From: Terebella lapidaria | Lineage: Eukaryota > Annelida > Polychaeta > Terebellida > Terebellidae | Direction of reading: 5' to 3' | Assembly (NCBI GenBank): GCA_949152475.1 | Contig: OX424570.1 | Location: forward strand, 6,808,181 to 6,872,180 | Length of the DNA: 64,000 nt | In this document: piece after piece, positions 42,650 to 55,296 of the stretch | Layout of the letters: each line of letters opens with the position of its first letter | How positions within the stretch are numbered: position 1 is the stretch's first letter | The notes under the pieces: generated by a model | The model's input: only the letters and a program-made list of their open reading frames with translations | Told to the model about the DNA's origin: nothing | The model's database searches: none | Translations under genes and position numbers: made by a program

Positions 42650-42830
42650 GTGATAATAGTTTCAATACCTGTGGCTTTACTAGCGTTGAGAGATTCTGGC
42701 AGTATACTGTGCATAGCCAGGAATTTCAACTCTGTAGTTAATCTACTTGGTTTGATGATATGTCGCTCCGTACTTAAATACACCTCCCCTTCTGACGATT
42801 CTGTCTCTTCTTTCTTTCTAGACTCGATGT
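42650..42830. repeat. dispersed repeat, copy 2
   Basis: Second copy of the 40960-41170 sequence in the same orientation, followed by a short duplicated tail (CTCGATGTGGATGATTGA at 42627 and 42824). Confidence 0.65.
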
Positions 42831-43707
42831 GGATGATTGATTAAAGTGATAATATTTTCACCACCTGTGGCTTTACTCCCCCTTGACAATGATTGGTTCC
42901 TGTGATAACTCGTCTTGGAGTGACCAGCGGTAATTATCTGCGAAGTCCATAACTTTACAGCCGGTCGTGGAGGCATCTGACTGTGAGAACTGCTGCAGCT
43001 GCTGATATTTTTCGAGAACAAGATGGGGTCCAACATTGGACATTATTTGAATGCATTGTCAAGTTCCTTGTCAATACTTTCTTCTTCAATGATAGTCAGG
43101 ATGCAGGAGACTTTTCCAGTTCACTTGACGTGCAAATAGAATGATTCCACATCGTATTTGTCGAAAGAGCTTCTTAGTGTGCACTTAAGGATTGATCGCA
43201 TGTAATTATCATGAACCTGGAATTGACCAGCTGTCCATTCATTTATAATGTAAATATGATGGTAACAAATTCATACATTTACATACTTCCAATCAAAGTG
43301 AAACTTTGCCTTTTTGATTGTTAGCCATCAAGGGTTACCAACCGAGACTCCGTTTCTTACTGAACAATGTTAAATCTGCTAAAATTATCGTTTTCATATA
43401 TCATTCTCCGACCTATTTCTCAGTAGACAAAGTACACTCACAACAGGGCGAGTGAAAGGATTGTGTTGTACAGCAAATAGCTAGTGATTCTAGTAAAACT
43501 AACGGGTGATATGCACTAGGGTGCACCGAGGTGTTTGGGATTATGAATGTTCAGCTCATTGTATTCATCTCACAGAAAGTGTAGCCCTAGATATTCTCAT
43601 TATTTTGACCACAACAAAGTATACATATACGCAGCAACCAAGCAGAACACACGAATGTTCGTTTTGGTGCAACATATAAAATGATTTATCTGATCATCAA
43701 ATTGCTA

Positions 43708-44494
43708 CGGAAGCCCATAGGTGACATGCGCGTAAATTTTTTTTATGTCTTTTCCAACAAAAAGCTAGCACGTTCGAACGTGGAAGCATTTAACACTATC
43801 ACGTTCGCACGTGGGAACAGTTAAGGCTACTGCGTTCACACGTGGGAAGTCCGAGGTTACCACGTTCACATGTGGAAGCATTTAACGCTTCCACGTTCGC
43901 ACGTGGAAGCTTCAGGAGCTACCACGTTCGCACGTGCAAAGATATGAGTGTGGTAGCATCAAATGCTTTCACGTGTGAACGTGGTAGGTTTGAATCTTTC
44001 TACGTGTGAACGTAGAAACCTAAATCTTTCTACGTGCAAACGTGGAAAGGTATAAATGTTTCCACGTGTGAACGTAGCTTTGAAACTTTCTACGTGTGAA
44101 CGTGGAAACCTACATCTTTCTACGTTCGAACGTGGAAGGTTCTACGTGCGAACGTGGAAGCATATAATGTCTCCACGTGTGAACGTGGTAGCTTTGAAAC
44201 TTTCTACGTTCAAACGTGATAGGTTTTAAAGTTTCTACGTGCGAACGTGAAAGCATATAATGTTTCCACGTGTGAACGTGGTAGCTTTGGACTTTCTACG
44301 TGTGAACGTGGAAGCCTAAAACCTTTCTACGTGCGAACGTGATAAGTTTTAAAGTTACCACGTGCGAACGTGATAACGCTAAATGCTTCCACGTGCGAAC
44401 GTGGTAGTTTTGAACTTCTACGTTCGAACGTGCAAGGTTTTTAATAGAAAAAACACCAAATTTTTTCCCCGCACATGTCACCTATGGGCTTCCG
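43708..44494 (-). mobile_element. fold-back element with ACGT-palindrome array, copy 2
   Basis: A 787 bp element flanked by TA (43706-43707, 44495-44496). The ends are CGGAAGCCCATAGGTGACAT and its exact complement. It is the reverse complement of the copy at 23578-24376: even the asymmetric switch point (GCAAAGATATGAGTGTGGTA near 43935) has its counterpart at 24125-24150. The units carry CACGTG and ACGTTCGAACGT cores. Confidence 0.9.
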
Positions 44495-44561
44495 TAAATT
44501 GCACAGCTTCCGCGATATTTTTTAATGAAACTATGTCTCGGTTCATCATCCATAATAATAT

Positions 44562-44579
44562 GCGTGTGTGTGTGTGTGT

Positions 44580-44610
<31 letters not shown>
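44562..44610 (+). repeat. (GT)n microsatellite
   Basis: About 24 GT dinucleotides with a few GC interruptions. Confidence 0.9.
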
Positions 44611-44880
44611 CTAGCCAAGTTTTGGGTCAGGGGATTGTATTGTCTTGGGTGATTTTGTTACATTTACTTTCACATTATAAGTCAATGGGAAAGTGTCTCA
44701 CTGCAGTCACTGGTAAGTTACGTGCAATCAACCCAACAGTGGTCCGCAGTGATTTTGGAGGGAATGAATGCCACAGTGTTAGCAAAATCAATCCAGACAA
44801 ACTTCGTTGCACAATGTCATTTCCGAAGCAAGCTGGGACAAGTGACGATTGTGCAAAAACCCTGATACTTGGGAAGTAGT

Positions 44881-46730
44881 GATGCATAACATATGAGAAA
44901 ACTTTTCATTGGATATACTATATAAGCATTTAATCGGAATCGGCTCCACTGCCAAATATGTTTTTGGCTTCTGGCACAATCTATTTAAGCAAATTATTCA
45001 TTAGCTCTTCTGTGGTTTTGTAACACAGTAATTATTTGTACTGGCCTAACTCAGTGCGGGTCATGGTATGACTCGGTCAGTCGGAGTACTGTTGTGTTCA
45101 CTCATCTGAGAACGTGTGACACTGTCCACTGTGATTCAAGCCGGGGTGTTCAATAAACGTTGTTCTTCGTGTCTGCATAGTGCAAATCTCGTGTTGTTAC
45201 ATATACACGTGGCTGCTATAGTCTGTGATAGGTACGACATATCCGTTTTCTTTTCGCAAGCTCCTCTTATTCGGCCGGGTTGGAATATCATCCTCTCTTG
45301 TTCTTTTCGGAGGTCCAGCTCGAGCCGGCTGAGCTACAAAGCAATATAATTATACCAATACTGAAACCAATATGCATGGGAGATAACACAGCTTCATTCT
45401 CACCAACAACATCATCAGTGGTCGTGCATTGGCCATCGTCATCATCTGCCGCATCAGCGTCCGCCTGGTCCTGGGTGTGGCTACGTTTGGTGGGCATGTC
45501 CGGGTAACGTGAATTTGCACTCCCGCATTTCTGTTACTGGTGTGTCCTCGTCCGTTCCTCCCGCCTTTTGATGGCGTCCAACAAGTTGCTAAAATACATG
45601 CATTTGATAAAAAAAAATCCTACTCGTAACAAGACCTGGGATACCAGGATCGGCATGCTTGGCCTTCTTCAAAATGATGCCAAATTGATCCCGCAAGCAT
45701 TGTCGGAGTTTTTACGGGATTTTCTCCTCGTACAGTTTCTGCGCAGACGTCGGGAGATTCGCGGAATTGGCGTACATGTTGGTGACAATCTGACTCGGAT
45801 TATCTGAATTATTTCAGTGCTGGAAAATTTTACACACGCTCGAGATGGATGCCTGTTCTGAACTGGGAAGATGAGACTATGGGTTCTACTCTGATCTTTT
45901 TACTTTAGCGTTTGAAGAATGTGAACACATTTTCCCATTCATTGTCATCGCGAGGGCCTCACTGTTTGCAAACCATTCACAGGGTATAAAAAAGTACTCA
46001 AATGAGAAAATAAGCGGGTCATTTGATGCCCAAGCATGAGGGGCAGCACACGGGTGATGTGGTTCCAAATATACTTGATCTGGGTTTCAATCTGCTCCCA
46101 TATATTTGAGACTGATCACATAAATAGAACCTGGAGCCTTGTGAGGAAATTTTACATACCAGAAATGGCATGAAGCTGATATTGAAAGTATTATATTTCG
46201 GAGATGCTAAGTTAATGAAATCAAACTCAGTTAATGTTCTGAGTTGAATTTGACTCTGTCTATATTTATTCGCAAAATGGGGATGAGAGATCAATAAGGT
46301 CACTCAAACTCCTCAATATTCCGAGGAATATAAGTAGTTGATATATATAACCTTGATCACCAATTTAGAATTTGTGGCCAATCTTGACATACCGATTGTG
46401 TAATTTGTCCATGGATTTTGAGTTTAGTCTTGCGGATTGTTCGTTGTTTGGTATCATACTTGTCTTTTCAAATAAACAGTACCCATACATACCCAAGTGT
46501 CACAGCTCGTCCATTTGAAATCACAATTATATCGACCATCCACTTCACTTTTTTAGCTGGAGGTTCTTGTTCATCATCGAACTCCTCGATAGACTTGGAT
46601 TCCTCGACCGTTTTCTCTGTGCTCTGACTGCTATCTACAGTTACCTCTGGTACGGTGGATCCGGTATCATGGTAGATCTTGTTTGTCACCTCATTGAAAA
46701 TATGAATGTCTTTCATTTCTTTCTCGCTGT
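44881..46730. other. no confident gene; coding-like pieces on minus strand
   Basis: 45288-45497 (-) begins MPTKRSHTQDQADADAADDD and 46468-46716 (-) contains EEFDDEQEPPAKKVKW; both are acidic low-complexity stretches with some exon-like character. 45560-45800 reads open on both strands. None matches a family I know and none has convincing splice partners. Confidence 0.25.
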
Positions 46731-47554
46731 TTGCTAGTTGTTGTCAACCATCTTTTCTTCAGGGAGTTGAACTTATCTCGAGCTTGTGTAGCAGTTACCC
46801 ATATTTCACATTTACATAGTTCTTGAACATGTATAACATGCATGTGTATATTCACTGTTGAATTAGCTCTCCATCACCAAGCGTGTGTTGAGTAAAAGTT
46901 TCACTTCGAAATCTTTCCATACATCATGATCCGGGCCTACATCAGCAGAAGACATCGAAGGGTGTGTGTATGAGATGTTGAAGGACCAGGATCATCTGGA
47001 AGTCGTGGAGGAGGGTTGGAATGGACAACATCATTGCTGTATACCAGTCGTAGGTCAGGATGTTTACGAACTTCATTGATCCTACTCCCTGCATCTGCGA
47101 TTGAATATACGTGATATTATGTACACAGCAGCCAAATTTACCAACATTAACTGATCACCAAAAAACCACTTAAAACACAGTTTTCAATCAATAAACTTTT
47201 TAAGTGGTAAGCCTGCAGTTCCTACAGACGAGCGTACTCTTGGTACCGATGCATGTGATATTATAACATTGTGTCTATCATACACCATAATCTTACCACT
47301 CTCTTGATTCATCAGCGTCCATCGTCGCCGTCCACATTTTATGGAATACCTGTGGGCAATTCCTGTGCGTCAGTTTCGCTATTTTGGATGTGATTTGGAC
47401 GTAATTTGAGCGTGTTTTGCGATTTGGTAATTAACAGACTGTGACATATCAGTAAACACAATTGACGGATTAGCATCAGACAAATAACGAACACTTTTGT
47501 TTACGGTCGAATTTTCTGGAATTGTCCACAATAACACCCAAGAGGGAAGTGATT

Positions 47555-47870
47555 TTTAGGTTACCGACATTTGGTCCAATAACCTGTTGCCGTGGCGTTG
47601 CATCCGTCGTCGTCTACATTTCTAGCTTTGGAGGTTGCAGTCGAATCTTTCACAAATTTTGCACAAAAATGCCTGAGGCCTAAAAAATTGATTTTCTGTT
47701 TCTCGTCCTCCTATTTTTTTCAAAACTGGGTATGGAGGGACTTTTCATTTTTTATTTTGCAAAAAATACCGTCCTCAGCTCAAGAGCAAATTGGGTGAGG
47801 AGGCACTTTTCATTTTTTATATTTGGTGTGAGGACATTTCACACAAATGAAAATAAATTTGATTTATTGA
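47555..47870 (+). repeat. hairpin/CGTC dispersed repeat
   Basis: Begins TTTTTAGGTTACCGAC, GGTCCAATAACCTGTTGCCG, TGGCGTTGCATCCGTCGTCG, then ATTTTGCACAAAAATGCC and a tail repeating GGGCACTTTTCATTTTTTAT-like words. Confidence 0.65.
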
Positions 47871-48399
47871 TTGATTAAAAAAAACACTTGCGCACAGACG
47901 CATTCAAGCCTGAATAAATCAAGCCTTTGAAATGAAAGCATATGTAACACATGACTTTAATGATTTCATTTCTAGAGGCTTGATTTATTTGGGCTTGAGA
48001 CCTCTTGGCAGGGCACATTGGCACTATTGGTGTGCCATCATTATAGCAGTCATCACAGATAGGATTATTATGTCCCGGGGATTCTGTGTGCTAGTAATAT
48101 TATTATCAAAAACCGTCAGTTGAAAAAATATATTTCAATGATGAGTAATTGTTGAGAACCGTTCTATCAGTTAATATGTCTTATGTATAACATGAGGAAT
48201 ATAGTAAATCAATTTTTGATCACAATTTTATGGGTATTATTACATACAGGTAACCACATAGAATAACTGTTTTTGAAAACTGGTAGCGTCTTTGTCTCAT
48301 TTGGTGGAGAGTGAAATCAAGGAGGTAAGTTAAATATATATGTATAAGTTGCATGCTATGATTCGGTTTCTCGATCATTCACTATTCTCAAAATAGGGG

Positions 48400-48774
48400 C
48401 GGGAACACTTTTTATTTTTTATTTGAGAATCGCAAATAAAAAATCCGGGAGGCTGCTTTTGAACACAGGCGGACGGGGACGAAAAACAGAAAATTAATTT
48501 TTTTTAGGCCTAAAAATACTTCAAGAGGGATGTATATTTTCACTTTTTTATTTGCGCATTTTTTTAACGAAAAATGCAGCGATTTTAGACGTCATTTCCT
48601 AAAAAAACGTCTTATCAAATTCGAGACGTCTGTTTCAAAAGATTCCAATCATATACCTCCGTGACTTGTATAAGTTTCGTTGCCCGTGTATCCCTGGTCT
48701 GCGTGTGGCGGTCTTTTGATTTAAGTGGCTTTTAAATGGGACTCTCCCATGTTGATTTCGCCTATGCTTTATTA
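48400..48774. repeat. hairpin/CGTC repeat body leading into satellite
   Basis: Contains the body motifs (AAAAATACTTCAAGAGGGA, GTATAAGTTTCGTTGC) and runs directly into the satellite at 48775, the same composite order as 18175-18814 plus 20034-21990. It serves as the empty-site control for the transposon at 18815-20031. Confidence 0.6.
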
Positions 48775-49530
48775 TAATGGGGCACATTATTCCTATTATT
48801 TCTCTTTTAATATTGAGATTAGGAATCAAGGGTCTTGAATTTGACCAAATCTTCAAGGTCATAGGACAAAATGGCTAACATCCCGTTTATTATCAATTTT
48901 ACAGCTATGGAATCAAATTTGCCCATATAGGAAATGAAATGTGCTGAATGATCTCATGACTTTGAACTTGACTTTCGACCTTATTTTCAAGGTCAGAGTA
49001 CAAGATCTCACCTATTATCGACTTTATACAGCCTAGAAATGAATTGTGCACATATAGGAAATTATACATGCTGAGCATTTTCATGGCATTGAACTTGATC
49101 TTTGACCTTATTTTCAATGTCAGAGCGCAAAATCACTAAATATCTCGTATCTTATCGACTTTGCAACTTAGGAATCAATTTGAACATGCTGAATATTGTC
49201 ATATCATTGAATTTAACCTTTGACTGCATTTTCAAGGTCACTGGACAAATCGCTCATATTTCGTTCATTATCGACTTATCAACTTGAGAACCAATCGTGG
49301 ACATACAGGGAATGATACATGTATATGCCGAATATTCTGATGACCTTTATTTTGACTTTTGACTTCATTTCGCAGGACAACATTGCTAGCTTCTCTCTGA
49401 TTATTGAATTAACAGCTGATCAATCAACTGTGATATAATTATGCTGAATATGATATAGATCTACGCTGAATATTCTTGCGATTTTGAAATTGGCCAGTCA
49501 CCTTATTCTCGAAGGTCACAGGACAAAATG
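48775..49530 (+). repeat. satellite array, second locus, about six diverged units
   Basis: Units of about 120-135 bp related to the 20034-21990 array (TTTTCAAGGTCA, ATCGACTTTA, GGAATCAATT, CACATATAGGAAAT). Half-sites are more eroded than in gene A intron 1, indicating an older or less homogenised block. Confidence 0.75.
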
Positions 49531-49559
49531 GCTAAAATCTGAAATATAAACCACATATT

Positions 49560-49810
49560 GTCCGACAGCCTATCTTAGGCCTTGGCAAAGTTTTTGTTTT
49601 GTTAATTTTCGATTTGTTTTCAAAATGGTGGCCGTTTTTGACTAAAGCAGCCAATTTCGAACTTTGGTGGCCATTTCCTCGAAATCAGTCTCACATTTTT
49701 CTTAATTTTCGTGTAAGACTCTCAATATGTACCTTTTTGATGTGTATAAGTTTTGTTGCATTTGAATCGCAGGTCTGCACGTGGTGGCCATTTTGATTTC
49801 ACGACCGGTC
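49560..49810 (+). repeat. hairpin/CGTC repeat body, partial
   Basis: CAAAATGGTGGCCGTTTTTG, GGTGGCCATTTC and TGTATAAGTTTTGTTGC repeat the body motifs seen at 18620-18780, here placed after the satellite rather than before it. Confidence 0.6.
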
Positions 49811-50740
49811 AGCGAAAAACAAAATGGTCTGCAATCGAGTCATTATCTGTTTCGATCTATTTCCAGACCTCTACCCCTTCTTGAAAAATGGTGTTTTGCC
49901 ACTGGAAAATTATTTGGGAAAAATATTTTCATCTACTCTTTCCTTCATAATGGAAGCTGTATGGAATAAACTCCTAGAACACTCCAAGATTGAGCTAAAA
50001 AATTGTCAAATTCAAATGAGAAGTCATACATGGTTCCAGTGATGACTTTGAAGCTCACAGTCATTGACATTGGAATGTCAAAACATCAATTTTGGTTTAT
50101 AAAAAAACAGTTGTGGCCAACACTTTTGCGATTAACCGTGTGTTCAGAATATGAATGTATTGCTTTGTTACTGAATTTACCATACCACATGTGTATATAT
50201 CTATGATGTGAGAATATAAGTAAAAACGTGATATGACATTATGAAATATATTTTTTATATCTGACGTGACAATGTGAAGACACTGGGCGATTGTAACGTT
50301 TATTAGTGGTTGGTTGGCGTACAACATTGAAGCTGTCTCTAGAGATTGATTCCATGTGTCAGCAAGCAGTTCATCTGACAGAAAGGGAGAAGGTATATGT
50401 ATTCACAGTTGTTACTCCTCCGCATAACTAAGATAATACGAATCAAAGGAAAGAATTATTTAACACAATTACCATGTAATATCAAAAGCGATAACAGGTA
50501 CAAGAAAGCCACTCCGAAAAATACGAGTGCCTTTTGAGGACCATACAACTTGGTTTGTAGGAACGAAGATTCAGAGTCTTTCACAATAGATTGTTGTGAA
50601 TATTTTGTTGTAGGTTCGTGTATATGAAATTAGTTGTATGCGACCCCTTAGATGTTCTCGTAATATGATGTGTTTAATGCCACCTTGGTTCGGATGATAT
50701 ATTGATACAGGTCTATTACCTATGTCTCTGTGCAGGTTTT
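49811..50740. other. gene E 3' flank
   Basis: No exon recognised. TTTATT at 50299-50304 (AATAAA on the minus strand) could end the gene E transcript. Confidence 0.3.
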
Positions 50741-50743
50741 GGC

Positions 50744-52786
50744 TCAGAGCACCTCACATCCCGGGCCAAGGATCGTATCTCCGGATATCTGGTACACCCA
50801 GCGGCCGGGTACTCCAACATTGCTATCAGTCACCAGATTATGAAGATCTGACTTCTCAGAGTAAGGGTGTGTATACGCTCGTTGCCCGTCACCAGCATCG
50901 AAACCCACCTGTAAAAGGTCATTCTTGTTTATTGTTTGCACTTTTCGATGTTGTAGTTGTCGGACATGATATAGAGCAAGCCATCCAGTTAATGAAGTGA
51001 TATTTTTGCTGGGTTAATATTTCTCATATACAATAATAAGTTTCTGATTGTTTCTGATAATAGCACAAACGCTACATGTGCTATTTACAATATAAGCTAG
51101 TGATTGAGCCCGACGAAGTGACTACATACCATGACTGGATCGAAATCTGAGACAGTCCATTCCACTTGGGCGTAGCTAAAGATGGCGAATGTGTTCTCTC
51201 CGTCTGTGACCAGCACGAGCTGGTAAGTGTTCTGGCCCTCAAAGTCTTTATAATCGTAGTCAGGGTAAGTAGACTGGCGCTTCTGTGTCCAACAATAGGT
51301 TTGGTTGCAGTGAGTTTAAAAGGCAATGAATAAAACACCGATGGTATTAAACGTTGTAGTTCACCAAATTTCTTACCAAATGATCACATGTGAACGTTGA
51401 TAATACGAAGAATCAAGACAAGTAAAACGCAGGTATCGGGTCCAACTATAAATCGATCTCAGAATATCGTATTCCTACACCCAGCCTTTATCAGGGACAA
51501 TCGATTACGTCATTGTACAAACCTGTCGTTTGTCAACAACCTCATCGACAGACCGTCTGACGTAAGGGTTTTCTTCTTCGTCCTCAGATCCATAGTAGTC
51601 ATCGTAGCTATAATCGTCCTCATAGTACAGATATTTAAAATTCTCCCAGGCGGAAACGTTGCTATAGGTTACCACGAGGAAGGTCTTAGGCTTGAAGTGT
51701 CTCGAGCAGCTCCGGAATCCTCCCCGGATCTGACGTTTTACGTTCTTGCGCATGCTCCGGTCGCTCGATGCACTGGTCAACCGGTACCAGACCACGCCGC
51801 CGTGCCCGAGAACATGGTCTCCCCAGAAAGGGGCCATGTATTTTCTCGGCGGTAGGTATTCGGATAAAAACGGCATCTTGTGCGGCTCGTGCTCGACGAA
51901 GTCTGAATCAAACGAGACGACTCCGTTGGCATTCACCTACGAGAATAAAATGTGTGGTGTAATTGTATTTACATAGCGGTGAACACGGCAGGAAAATCTT
52001 TCATCACTGGCAGGTGTTAATTAACAAAGAGAGTTTGATCAACCCTGGAGATTATGGGATTATAAAATAGTGGAAATGTATTCATTATTCTTGAGTTTGT
52101 GAAGAATAATACTATTTCAGTACTGTTTCCATTTGTGTCAATGCTAGTAATAGATCGATGATTCACGATTGAATAGAATAAAATTATTCTCCCCGGATTA
52201 TTCATCGTTTGACTTACGTAAATCTCTTCCACTGGACCGTTGAAGTAGCGGAACTTAAACTTCGCAACGTTGATCGGCGGTGCAGCTCCGTTATCTGTGT
52301 CCGTGAACAGCTCGTCCCCAGCCTCCGGTCCGTATGCATACAGACAGGAGCTGGCATGGCAGGAGACTGCGGCAGGGGTGCCATACAAGAGAGGAAAATT
52401 GATACTCACCCGCACGCGGCATGTTGCTTTAAATACTATTCGAAAACTGAGAACATATCACGTAATGCGTTAATTTAGCTAATTACCATCGCTTCATGTG
52501 ATTACATGCTACTATTGACACTTTGTAAGTTGGCATGAATTATAATACGTATTTTGCCTATTTCATATATGCAAAGGCATATTTTCCATTCATATCTAGC
52601 CCAGAAGCCACAACTGAGTCGTAATATCACATGGGCAGTGGTATTCAAGATGTACCATTTGTGATATACTCATTAATATTTCAATATACGGAGACTGGAT
52701 TACTTTGGATCTTCTCAACATTTTAAGCTCATACCCGCTGAACAAAGCAGACAGGTCACAATCCAATATATGCTTGCTTCATTCAT
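50744..52786 (-). CDS. gene E: secreted NIDO-domain protein
   Basis: Five exons, 52786-52735, 52366-52218, 51936-51523, 51282-51130 and 50908-50744, give one 310-residue frame with matched phases (1, 0, 0, 0) and GT/AG sites. Exon 1 is a signal peptide (MNEASIYWIVTCLLCSA). The rest is a NIDO domain as in nidogen, alpha-tectorin and SNED proteins: NANGVVSFDS, YMAPFWGDH, TYQLVLVTDGENTFAIFSY, VEWT, VGFDAGDG and SNVGVPGRWVYQI. A segment between the two NIDO halves is rich in D, E and Y (YYEDDYSYDDYYGSEDEEE) and followed by VRRSV and KRQKRQ, possible proprotein-convertase sites. The protein stops ten residues after the domain (GPGCEVL), far shorter than nidogen-type proteins. A weak donor at the end could extend it, but I saw no further exon. 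Confidence 0.85.
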
Positions 52787-52799
52787 CGTCGCGTTGTCG

Positions 52800-55250
52800 A
52801 TGGCGGTCCTGCTGTGATATATTGCATCAGTCAATATTATTGTGCCGGCAGTAAAAGGTCGATACATACATACAATTCATTCCACATACATTAAAAGATA
52901 CAAGACAAACCCTCTTTTGGCATACGTGTATGTACTGTCAGATATATCGGTATTACATCCAGTTCCCATTCATGTACGTACCTTATGAAGTTCTAACCCA
53001 AGTTTTTTCTTATGTTGTGTCCAAGCCTCTCAATGGAAAGAATGAGGTGCTCTGCTACAGTTGGAGTGCAGAGGCTTGCCGGATGATCTGCCTTTTATTC
53101 ACATATTGTTCGAGTATTATTGATTTGATAGCCATAAATCATACTGTTTTGATATTCGTGGTTCACAGTAAATATTATGAAATAACTTGATATATTATAC
53201 TCCCATGTATCAAAATCTGGACAGCTACAGTTTTACGTAAGGGGATCTATAACTCGCGATGATACAATTCGTGGAGTTATCAGTTATCAACACTTATCAA
53301 CAATCACAATATGCTGCAATAGGTTCACCGAAATCCACACAAATATGACCATAAATCATACCACTGTCCACGTTTGTACGCAAGTTTTAACCCACACATC
53401 TTGAATTGCGGTAATTGATATTGTATATAATTCATACCACTGTCCACGTTTGTACGCAAGTTTTAACCCACACATCTTGAATTGCGGTAATTGATATTGT
53501 ATATCTGCAGACAGCTGGCTGGACATACCACTCCTGACACATGATAGTCAAGGTGATTTTTATCAGCGCTTGCAATGCCAAAGGGAGGACAGACATGTTG
53601 GTTCATGATTATACCAAAATGTGTATCAGTTGAATCGGATCAACTGGCTTTGTAAGGATACATTTCATCATGCGAACATACATTTTATAAACCTTTCCTC
53701 CACGTGATTATACATCCGTCCTTCCAGTCACCCAATCTGAAAACTCAGAAGGTACTTCCATATTCGATGCTCATAATTCATTCCCAATTTCTTGTAATTT
53801 TCTATTGAGAAGAATACGTAAACAAGGCTATGTGAATTTCGAATTAGGTGGTACTGCTTTAGAATGGACTGAAGTTCGGATAGCTGTTATTGTTCTCCTT
53901 GACCCCCTTCATGATTTGTGCTCATTGCGTTATCAGTATATAGGGATCCTCACAGATTGCACAATGCGTCTGGGGAATTACAAGATGTTAGCCGAGTACC
54001 GGCGAACATTTTACTTTGTTGTCGAGTTTTTTTCTTTGCAGCCTACAAATATCGTAACGACATCTGCAAAATGAACGAGTGCATCAAAAAACGCCATACT
54101 ATGCAGTAATTGGGTGATACTTATTCATTACATAAGGAATACCTGGATAATATCGCCATGTTACCTTTGAATACCTCATTAGAGAATATTTCATGCGTAT
54201 GTTTGAAGGCAACCAATTCGTAAATCATATAAACAATCAAAATATGGAAGATAGGCGTTCACCATGTTACAAACGCACCCGATATATACCCACGTGGAAC
54301 CTTTTCTGGACACTTTGATAATCGAACATCATATGTGGTATGAATTTCTTACCGTTGGTAACTTTTGAGTGAGTATCGACCTATTACTACCAAATTTTGA
54401 TGACGCCAATAAAAAAACTAAACTGCAACATGTTGGAACAGAAAATGAAGCCAACCACACTGGTTTTATCAGAGGCAGATGGTACATGTATATATAATGT
54501 AGTTGTTTCTACTGTACACTGAAATTAATATACTGCCCAACAACGCATTGAAAGATTTTATAAACCCAATACAAACCCCATGAAAGAGGTGTATGACAAG
54601 TGCGTAAATACCCAGAACCTTTGTAGTCATGGAACACATCTTGATATTCGACGAATGATTGGATTTTCATTTCTACAGATATAAAGCATGCCTGATACTT
54701 TTAGTATATCCACGTCGAATGGGAGATACGAATGTGCACACATTATTTATATTTGTGATCTCATTGGTTATATTCTCTGGTTATATTAAAAATATTCCGG
54801 CCCAAGTAGCGCACCTCACTCTGTTAATACTACTCTCCACTGAATGTATACCATATTTAATCCGTCTGGCACATTTTCAATCTTCATTGAATTTAGAAGA
54901 AATTGTAGGCTGCGCTACATGGCCAATATTCCTATATATTCTAAAAAGCTGCAATAGTCTTTGAAATGGAGTAACTCTGAGTTTGTTTCAATGATTTATA
55001 TACCTTAACTAATCCGACAGTTCAACAATATTCACATTATTTTCACATATATCGGTGATTCTTCTAGTGTCAATGACAAACAAATACCAGTTAATCGGCA
55101 GGATTGTTCAATATAAAGATGATATTGAAATATTCACTTACATTCAAGCGTGAATAAATGGAATTGCTTACTCCAAATGTTAATCAACTGAATAAACGGC
55201 TTAAAGAGGTAGCACTGAAATTAGGTTAAATTAGGTTAGAATCAATGACA
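52800..55250. other. no gene recognised
   Basis: AT-rich DNA upstream of gene E. A 76 bp perfect tandem duplication lies at about 53358-53509. 54370-54470 weakly resembles 41850-41950 (CTATTAC, AAATTTTGATGA-GCCAAT), another dispersed repeat. Confidence 0.4.
53358..53509 (+). repeat. 76 bp perfect tandem duplication
   Basis: Two direct copies starting ATACCACTGTCCACG with no visible differences, implying a recent slippage or duplication. Confidence 0.85.
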
Positions 55251-55252
55251 GT

Positions 55253-55296
55253 ACACCCATTGCACCATTGGAAATTTCCAATGGTGCAATGGGTGT
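55253..55296. repeat. 44 bp perfect palindrome, no spacer
   Basis: Centred between 55274 and 55275 at GGAAATTTCC; the arms read outward through CAATGGTGCAATGGGTGT. There is no loop, so it could extrude as a cruciform. Confidence 0.9.

Larger units (their letters stand above)
43180..44880. repeat. older dispersed repeat interrupted by a fold-back element
   Basis: 43180-43480 matches 57465-57780 (CCATTCA-TTATAATGTAAAT, AGCCATCAAGG, ACCAACCGAGACT). 44510-44860 matches 57975-58240 (CTATGTCTCGGTTCA, GATTTTGTTAC, ATGGGA). The two halves are split here by the insertion at 43708-44494 and are contiguous at 57465-58250. Confidence 0.6.

Noticed and set aside
50281-50345. Minus-strand NVTIAQC as an apple-module fragment
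   Set aside because: Only a few residues match, without the remaining cysteines or the CKS-[IF]-D core.
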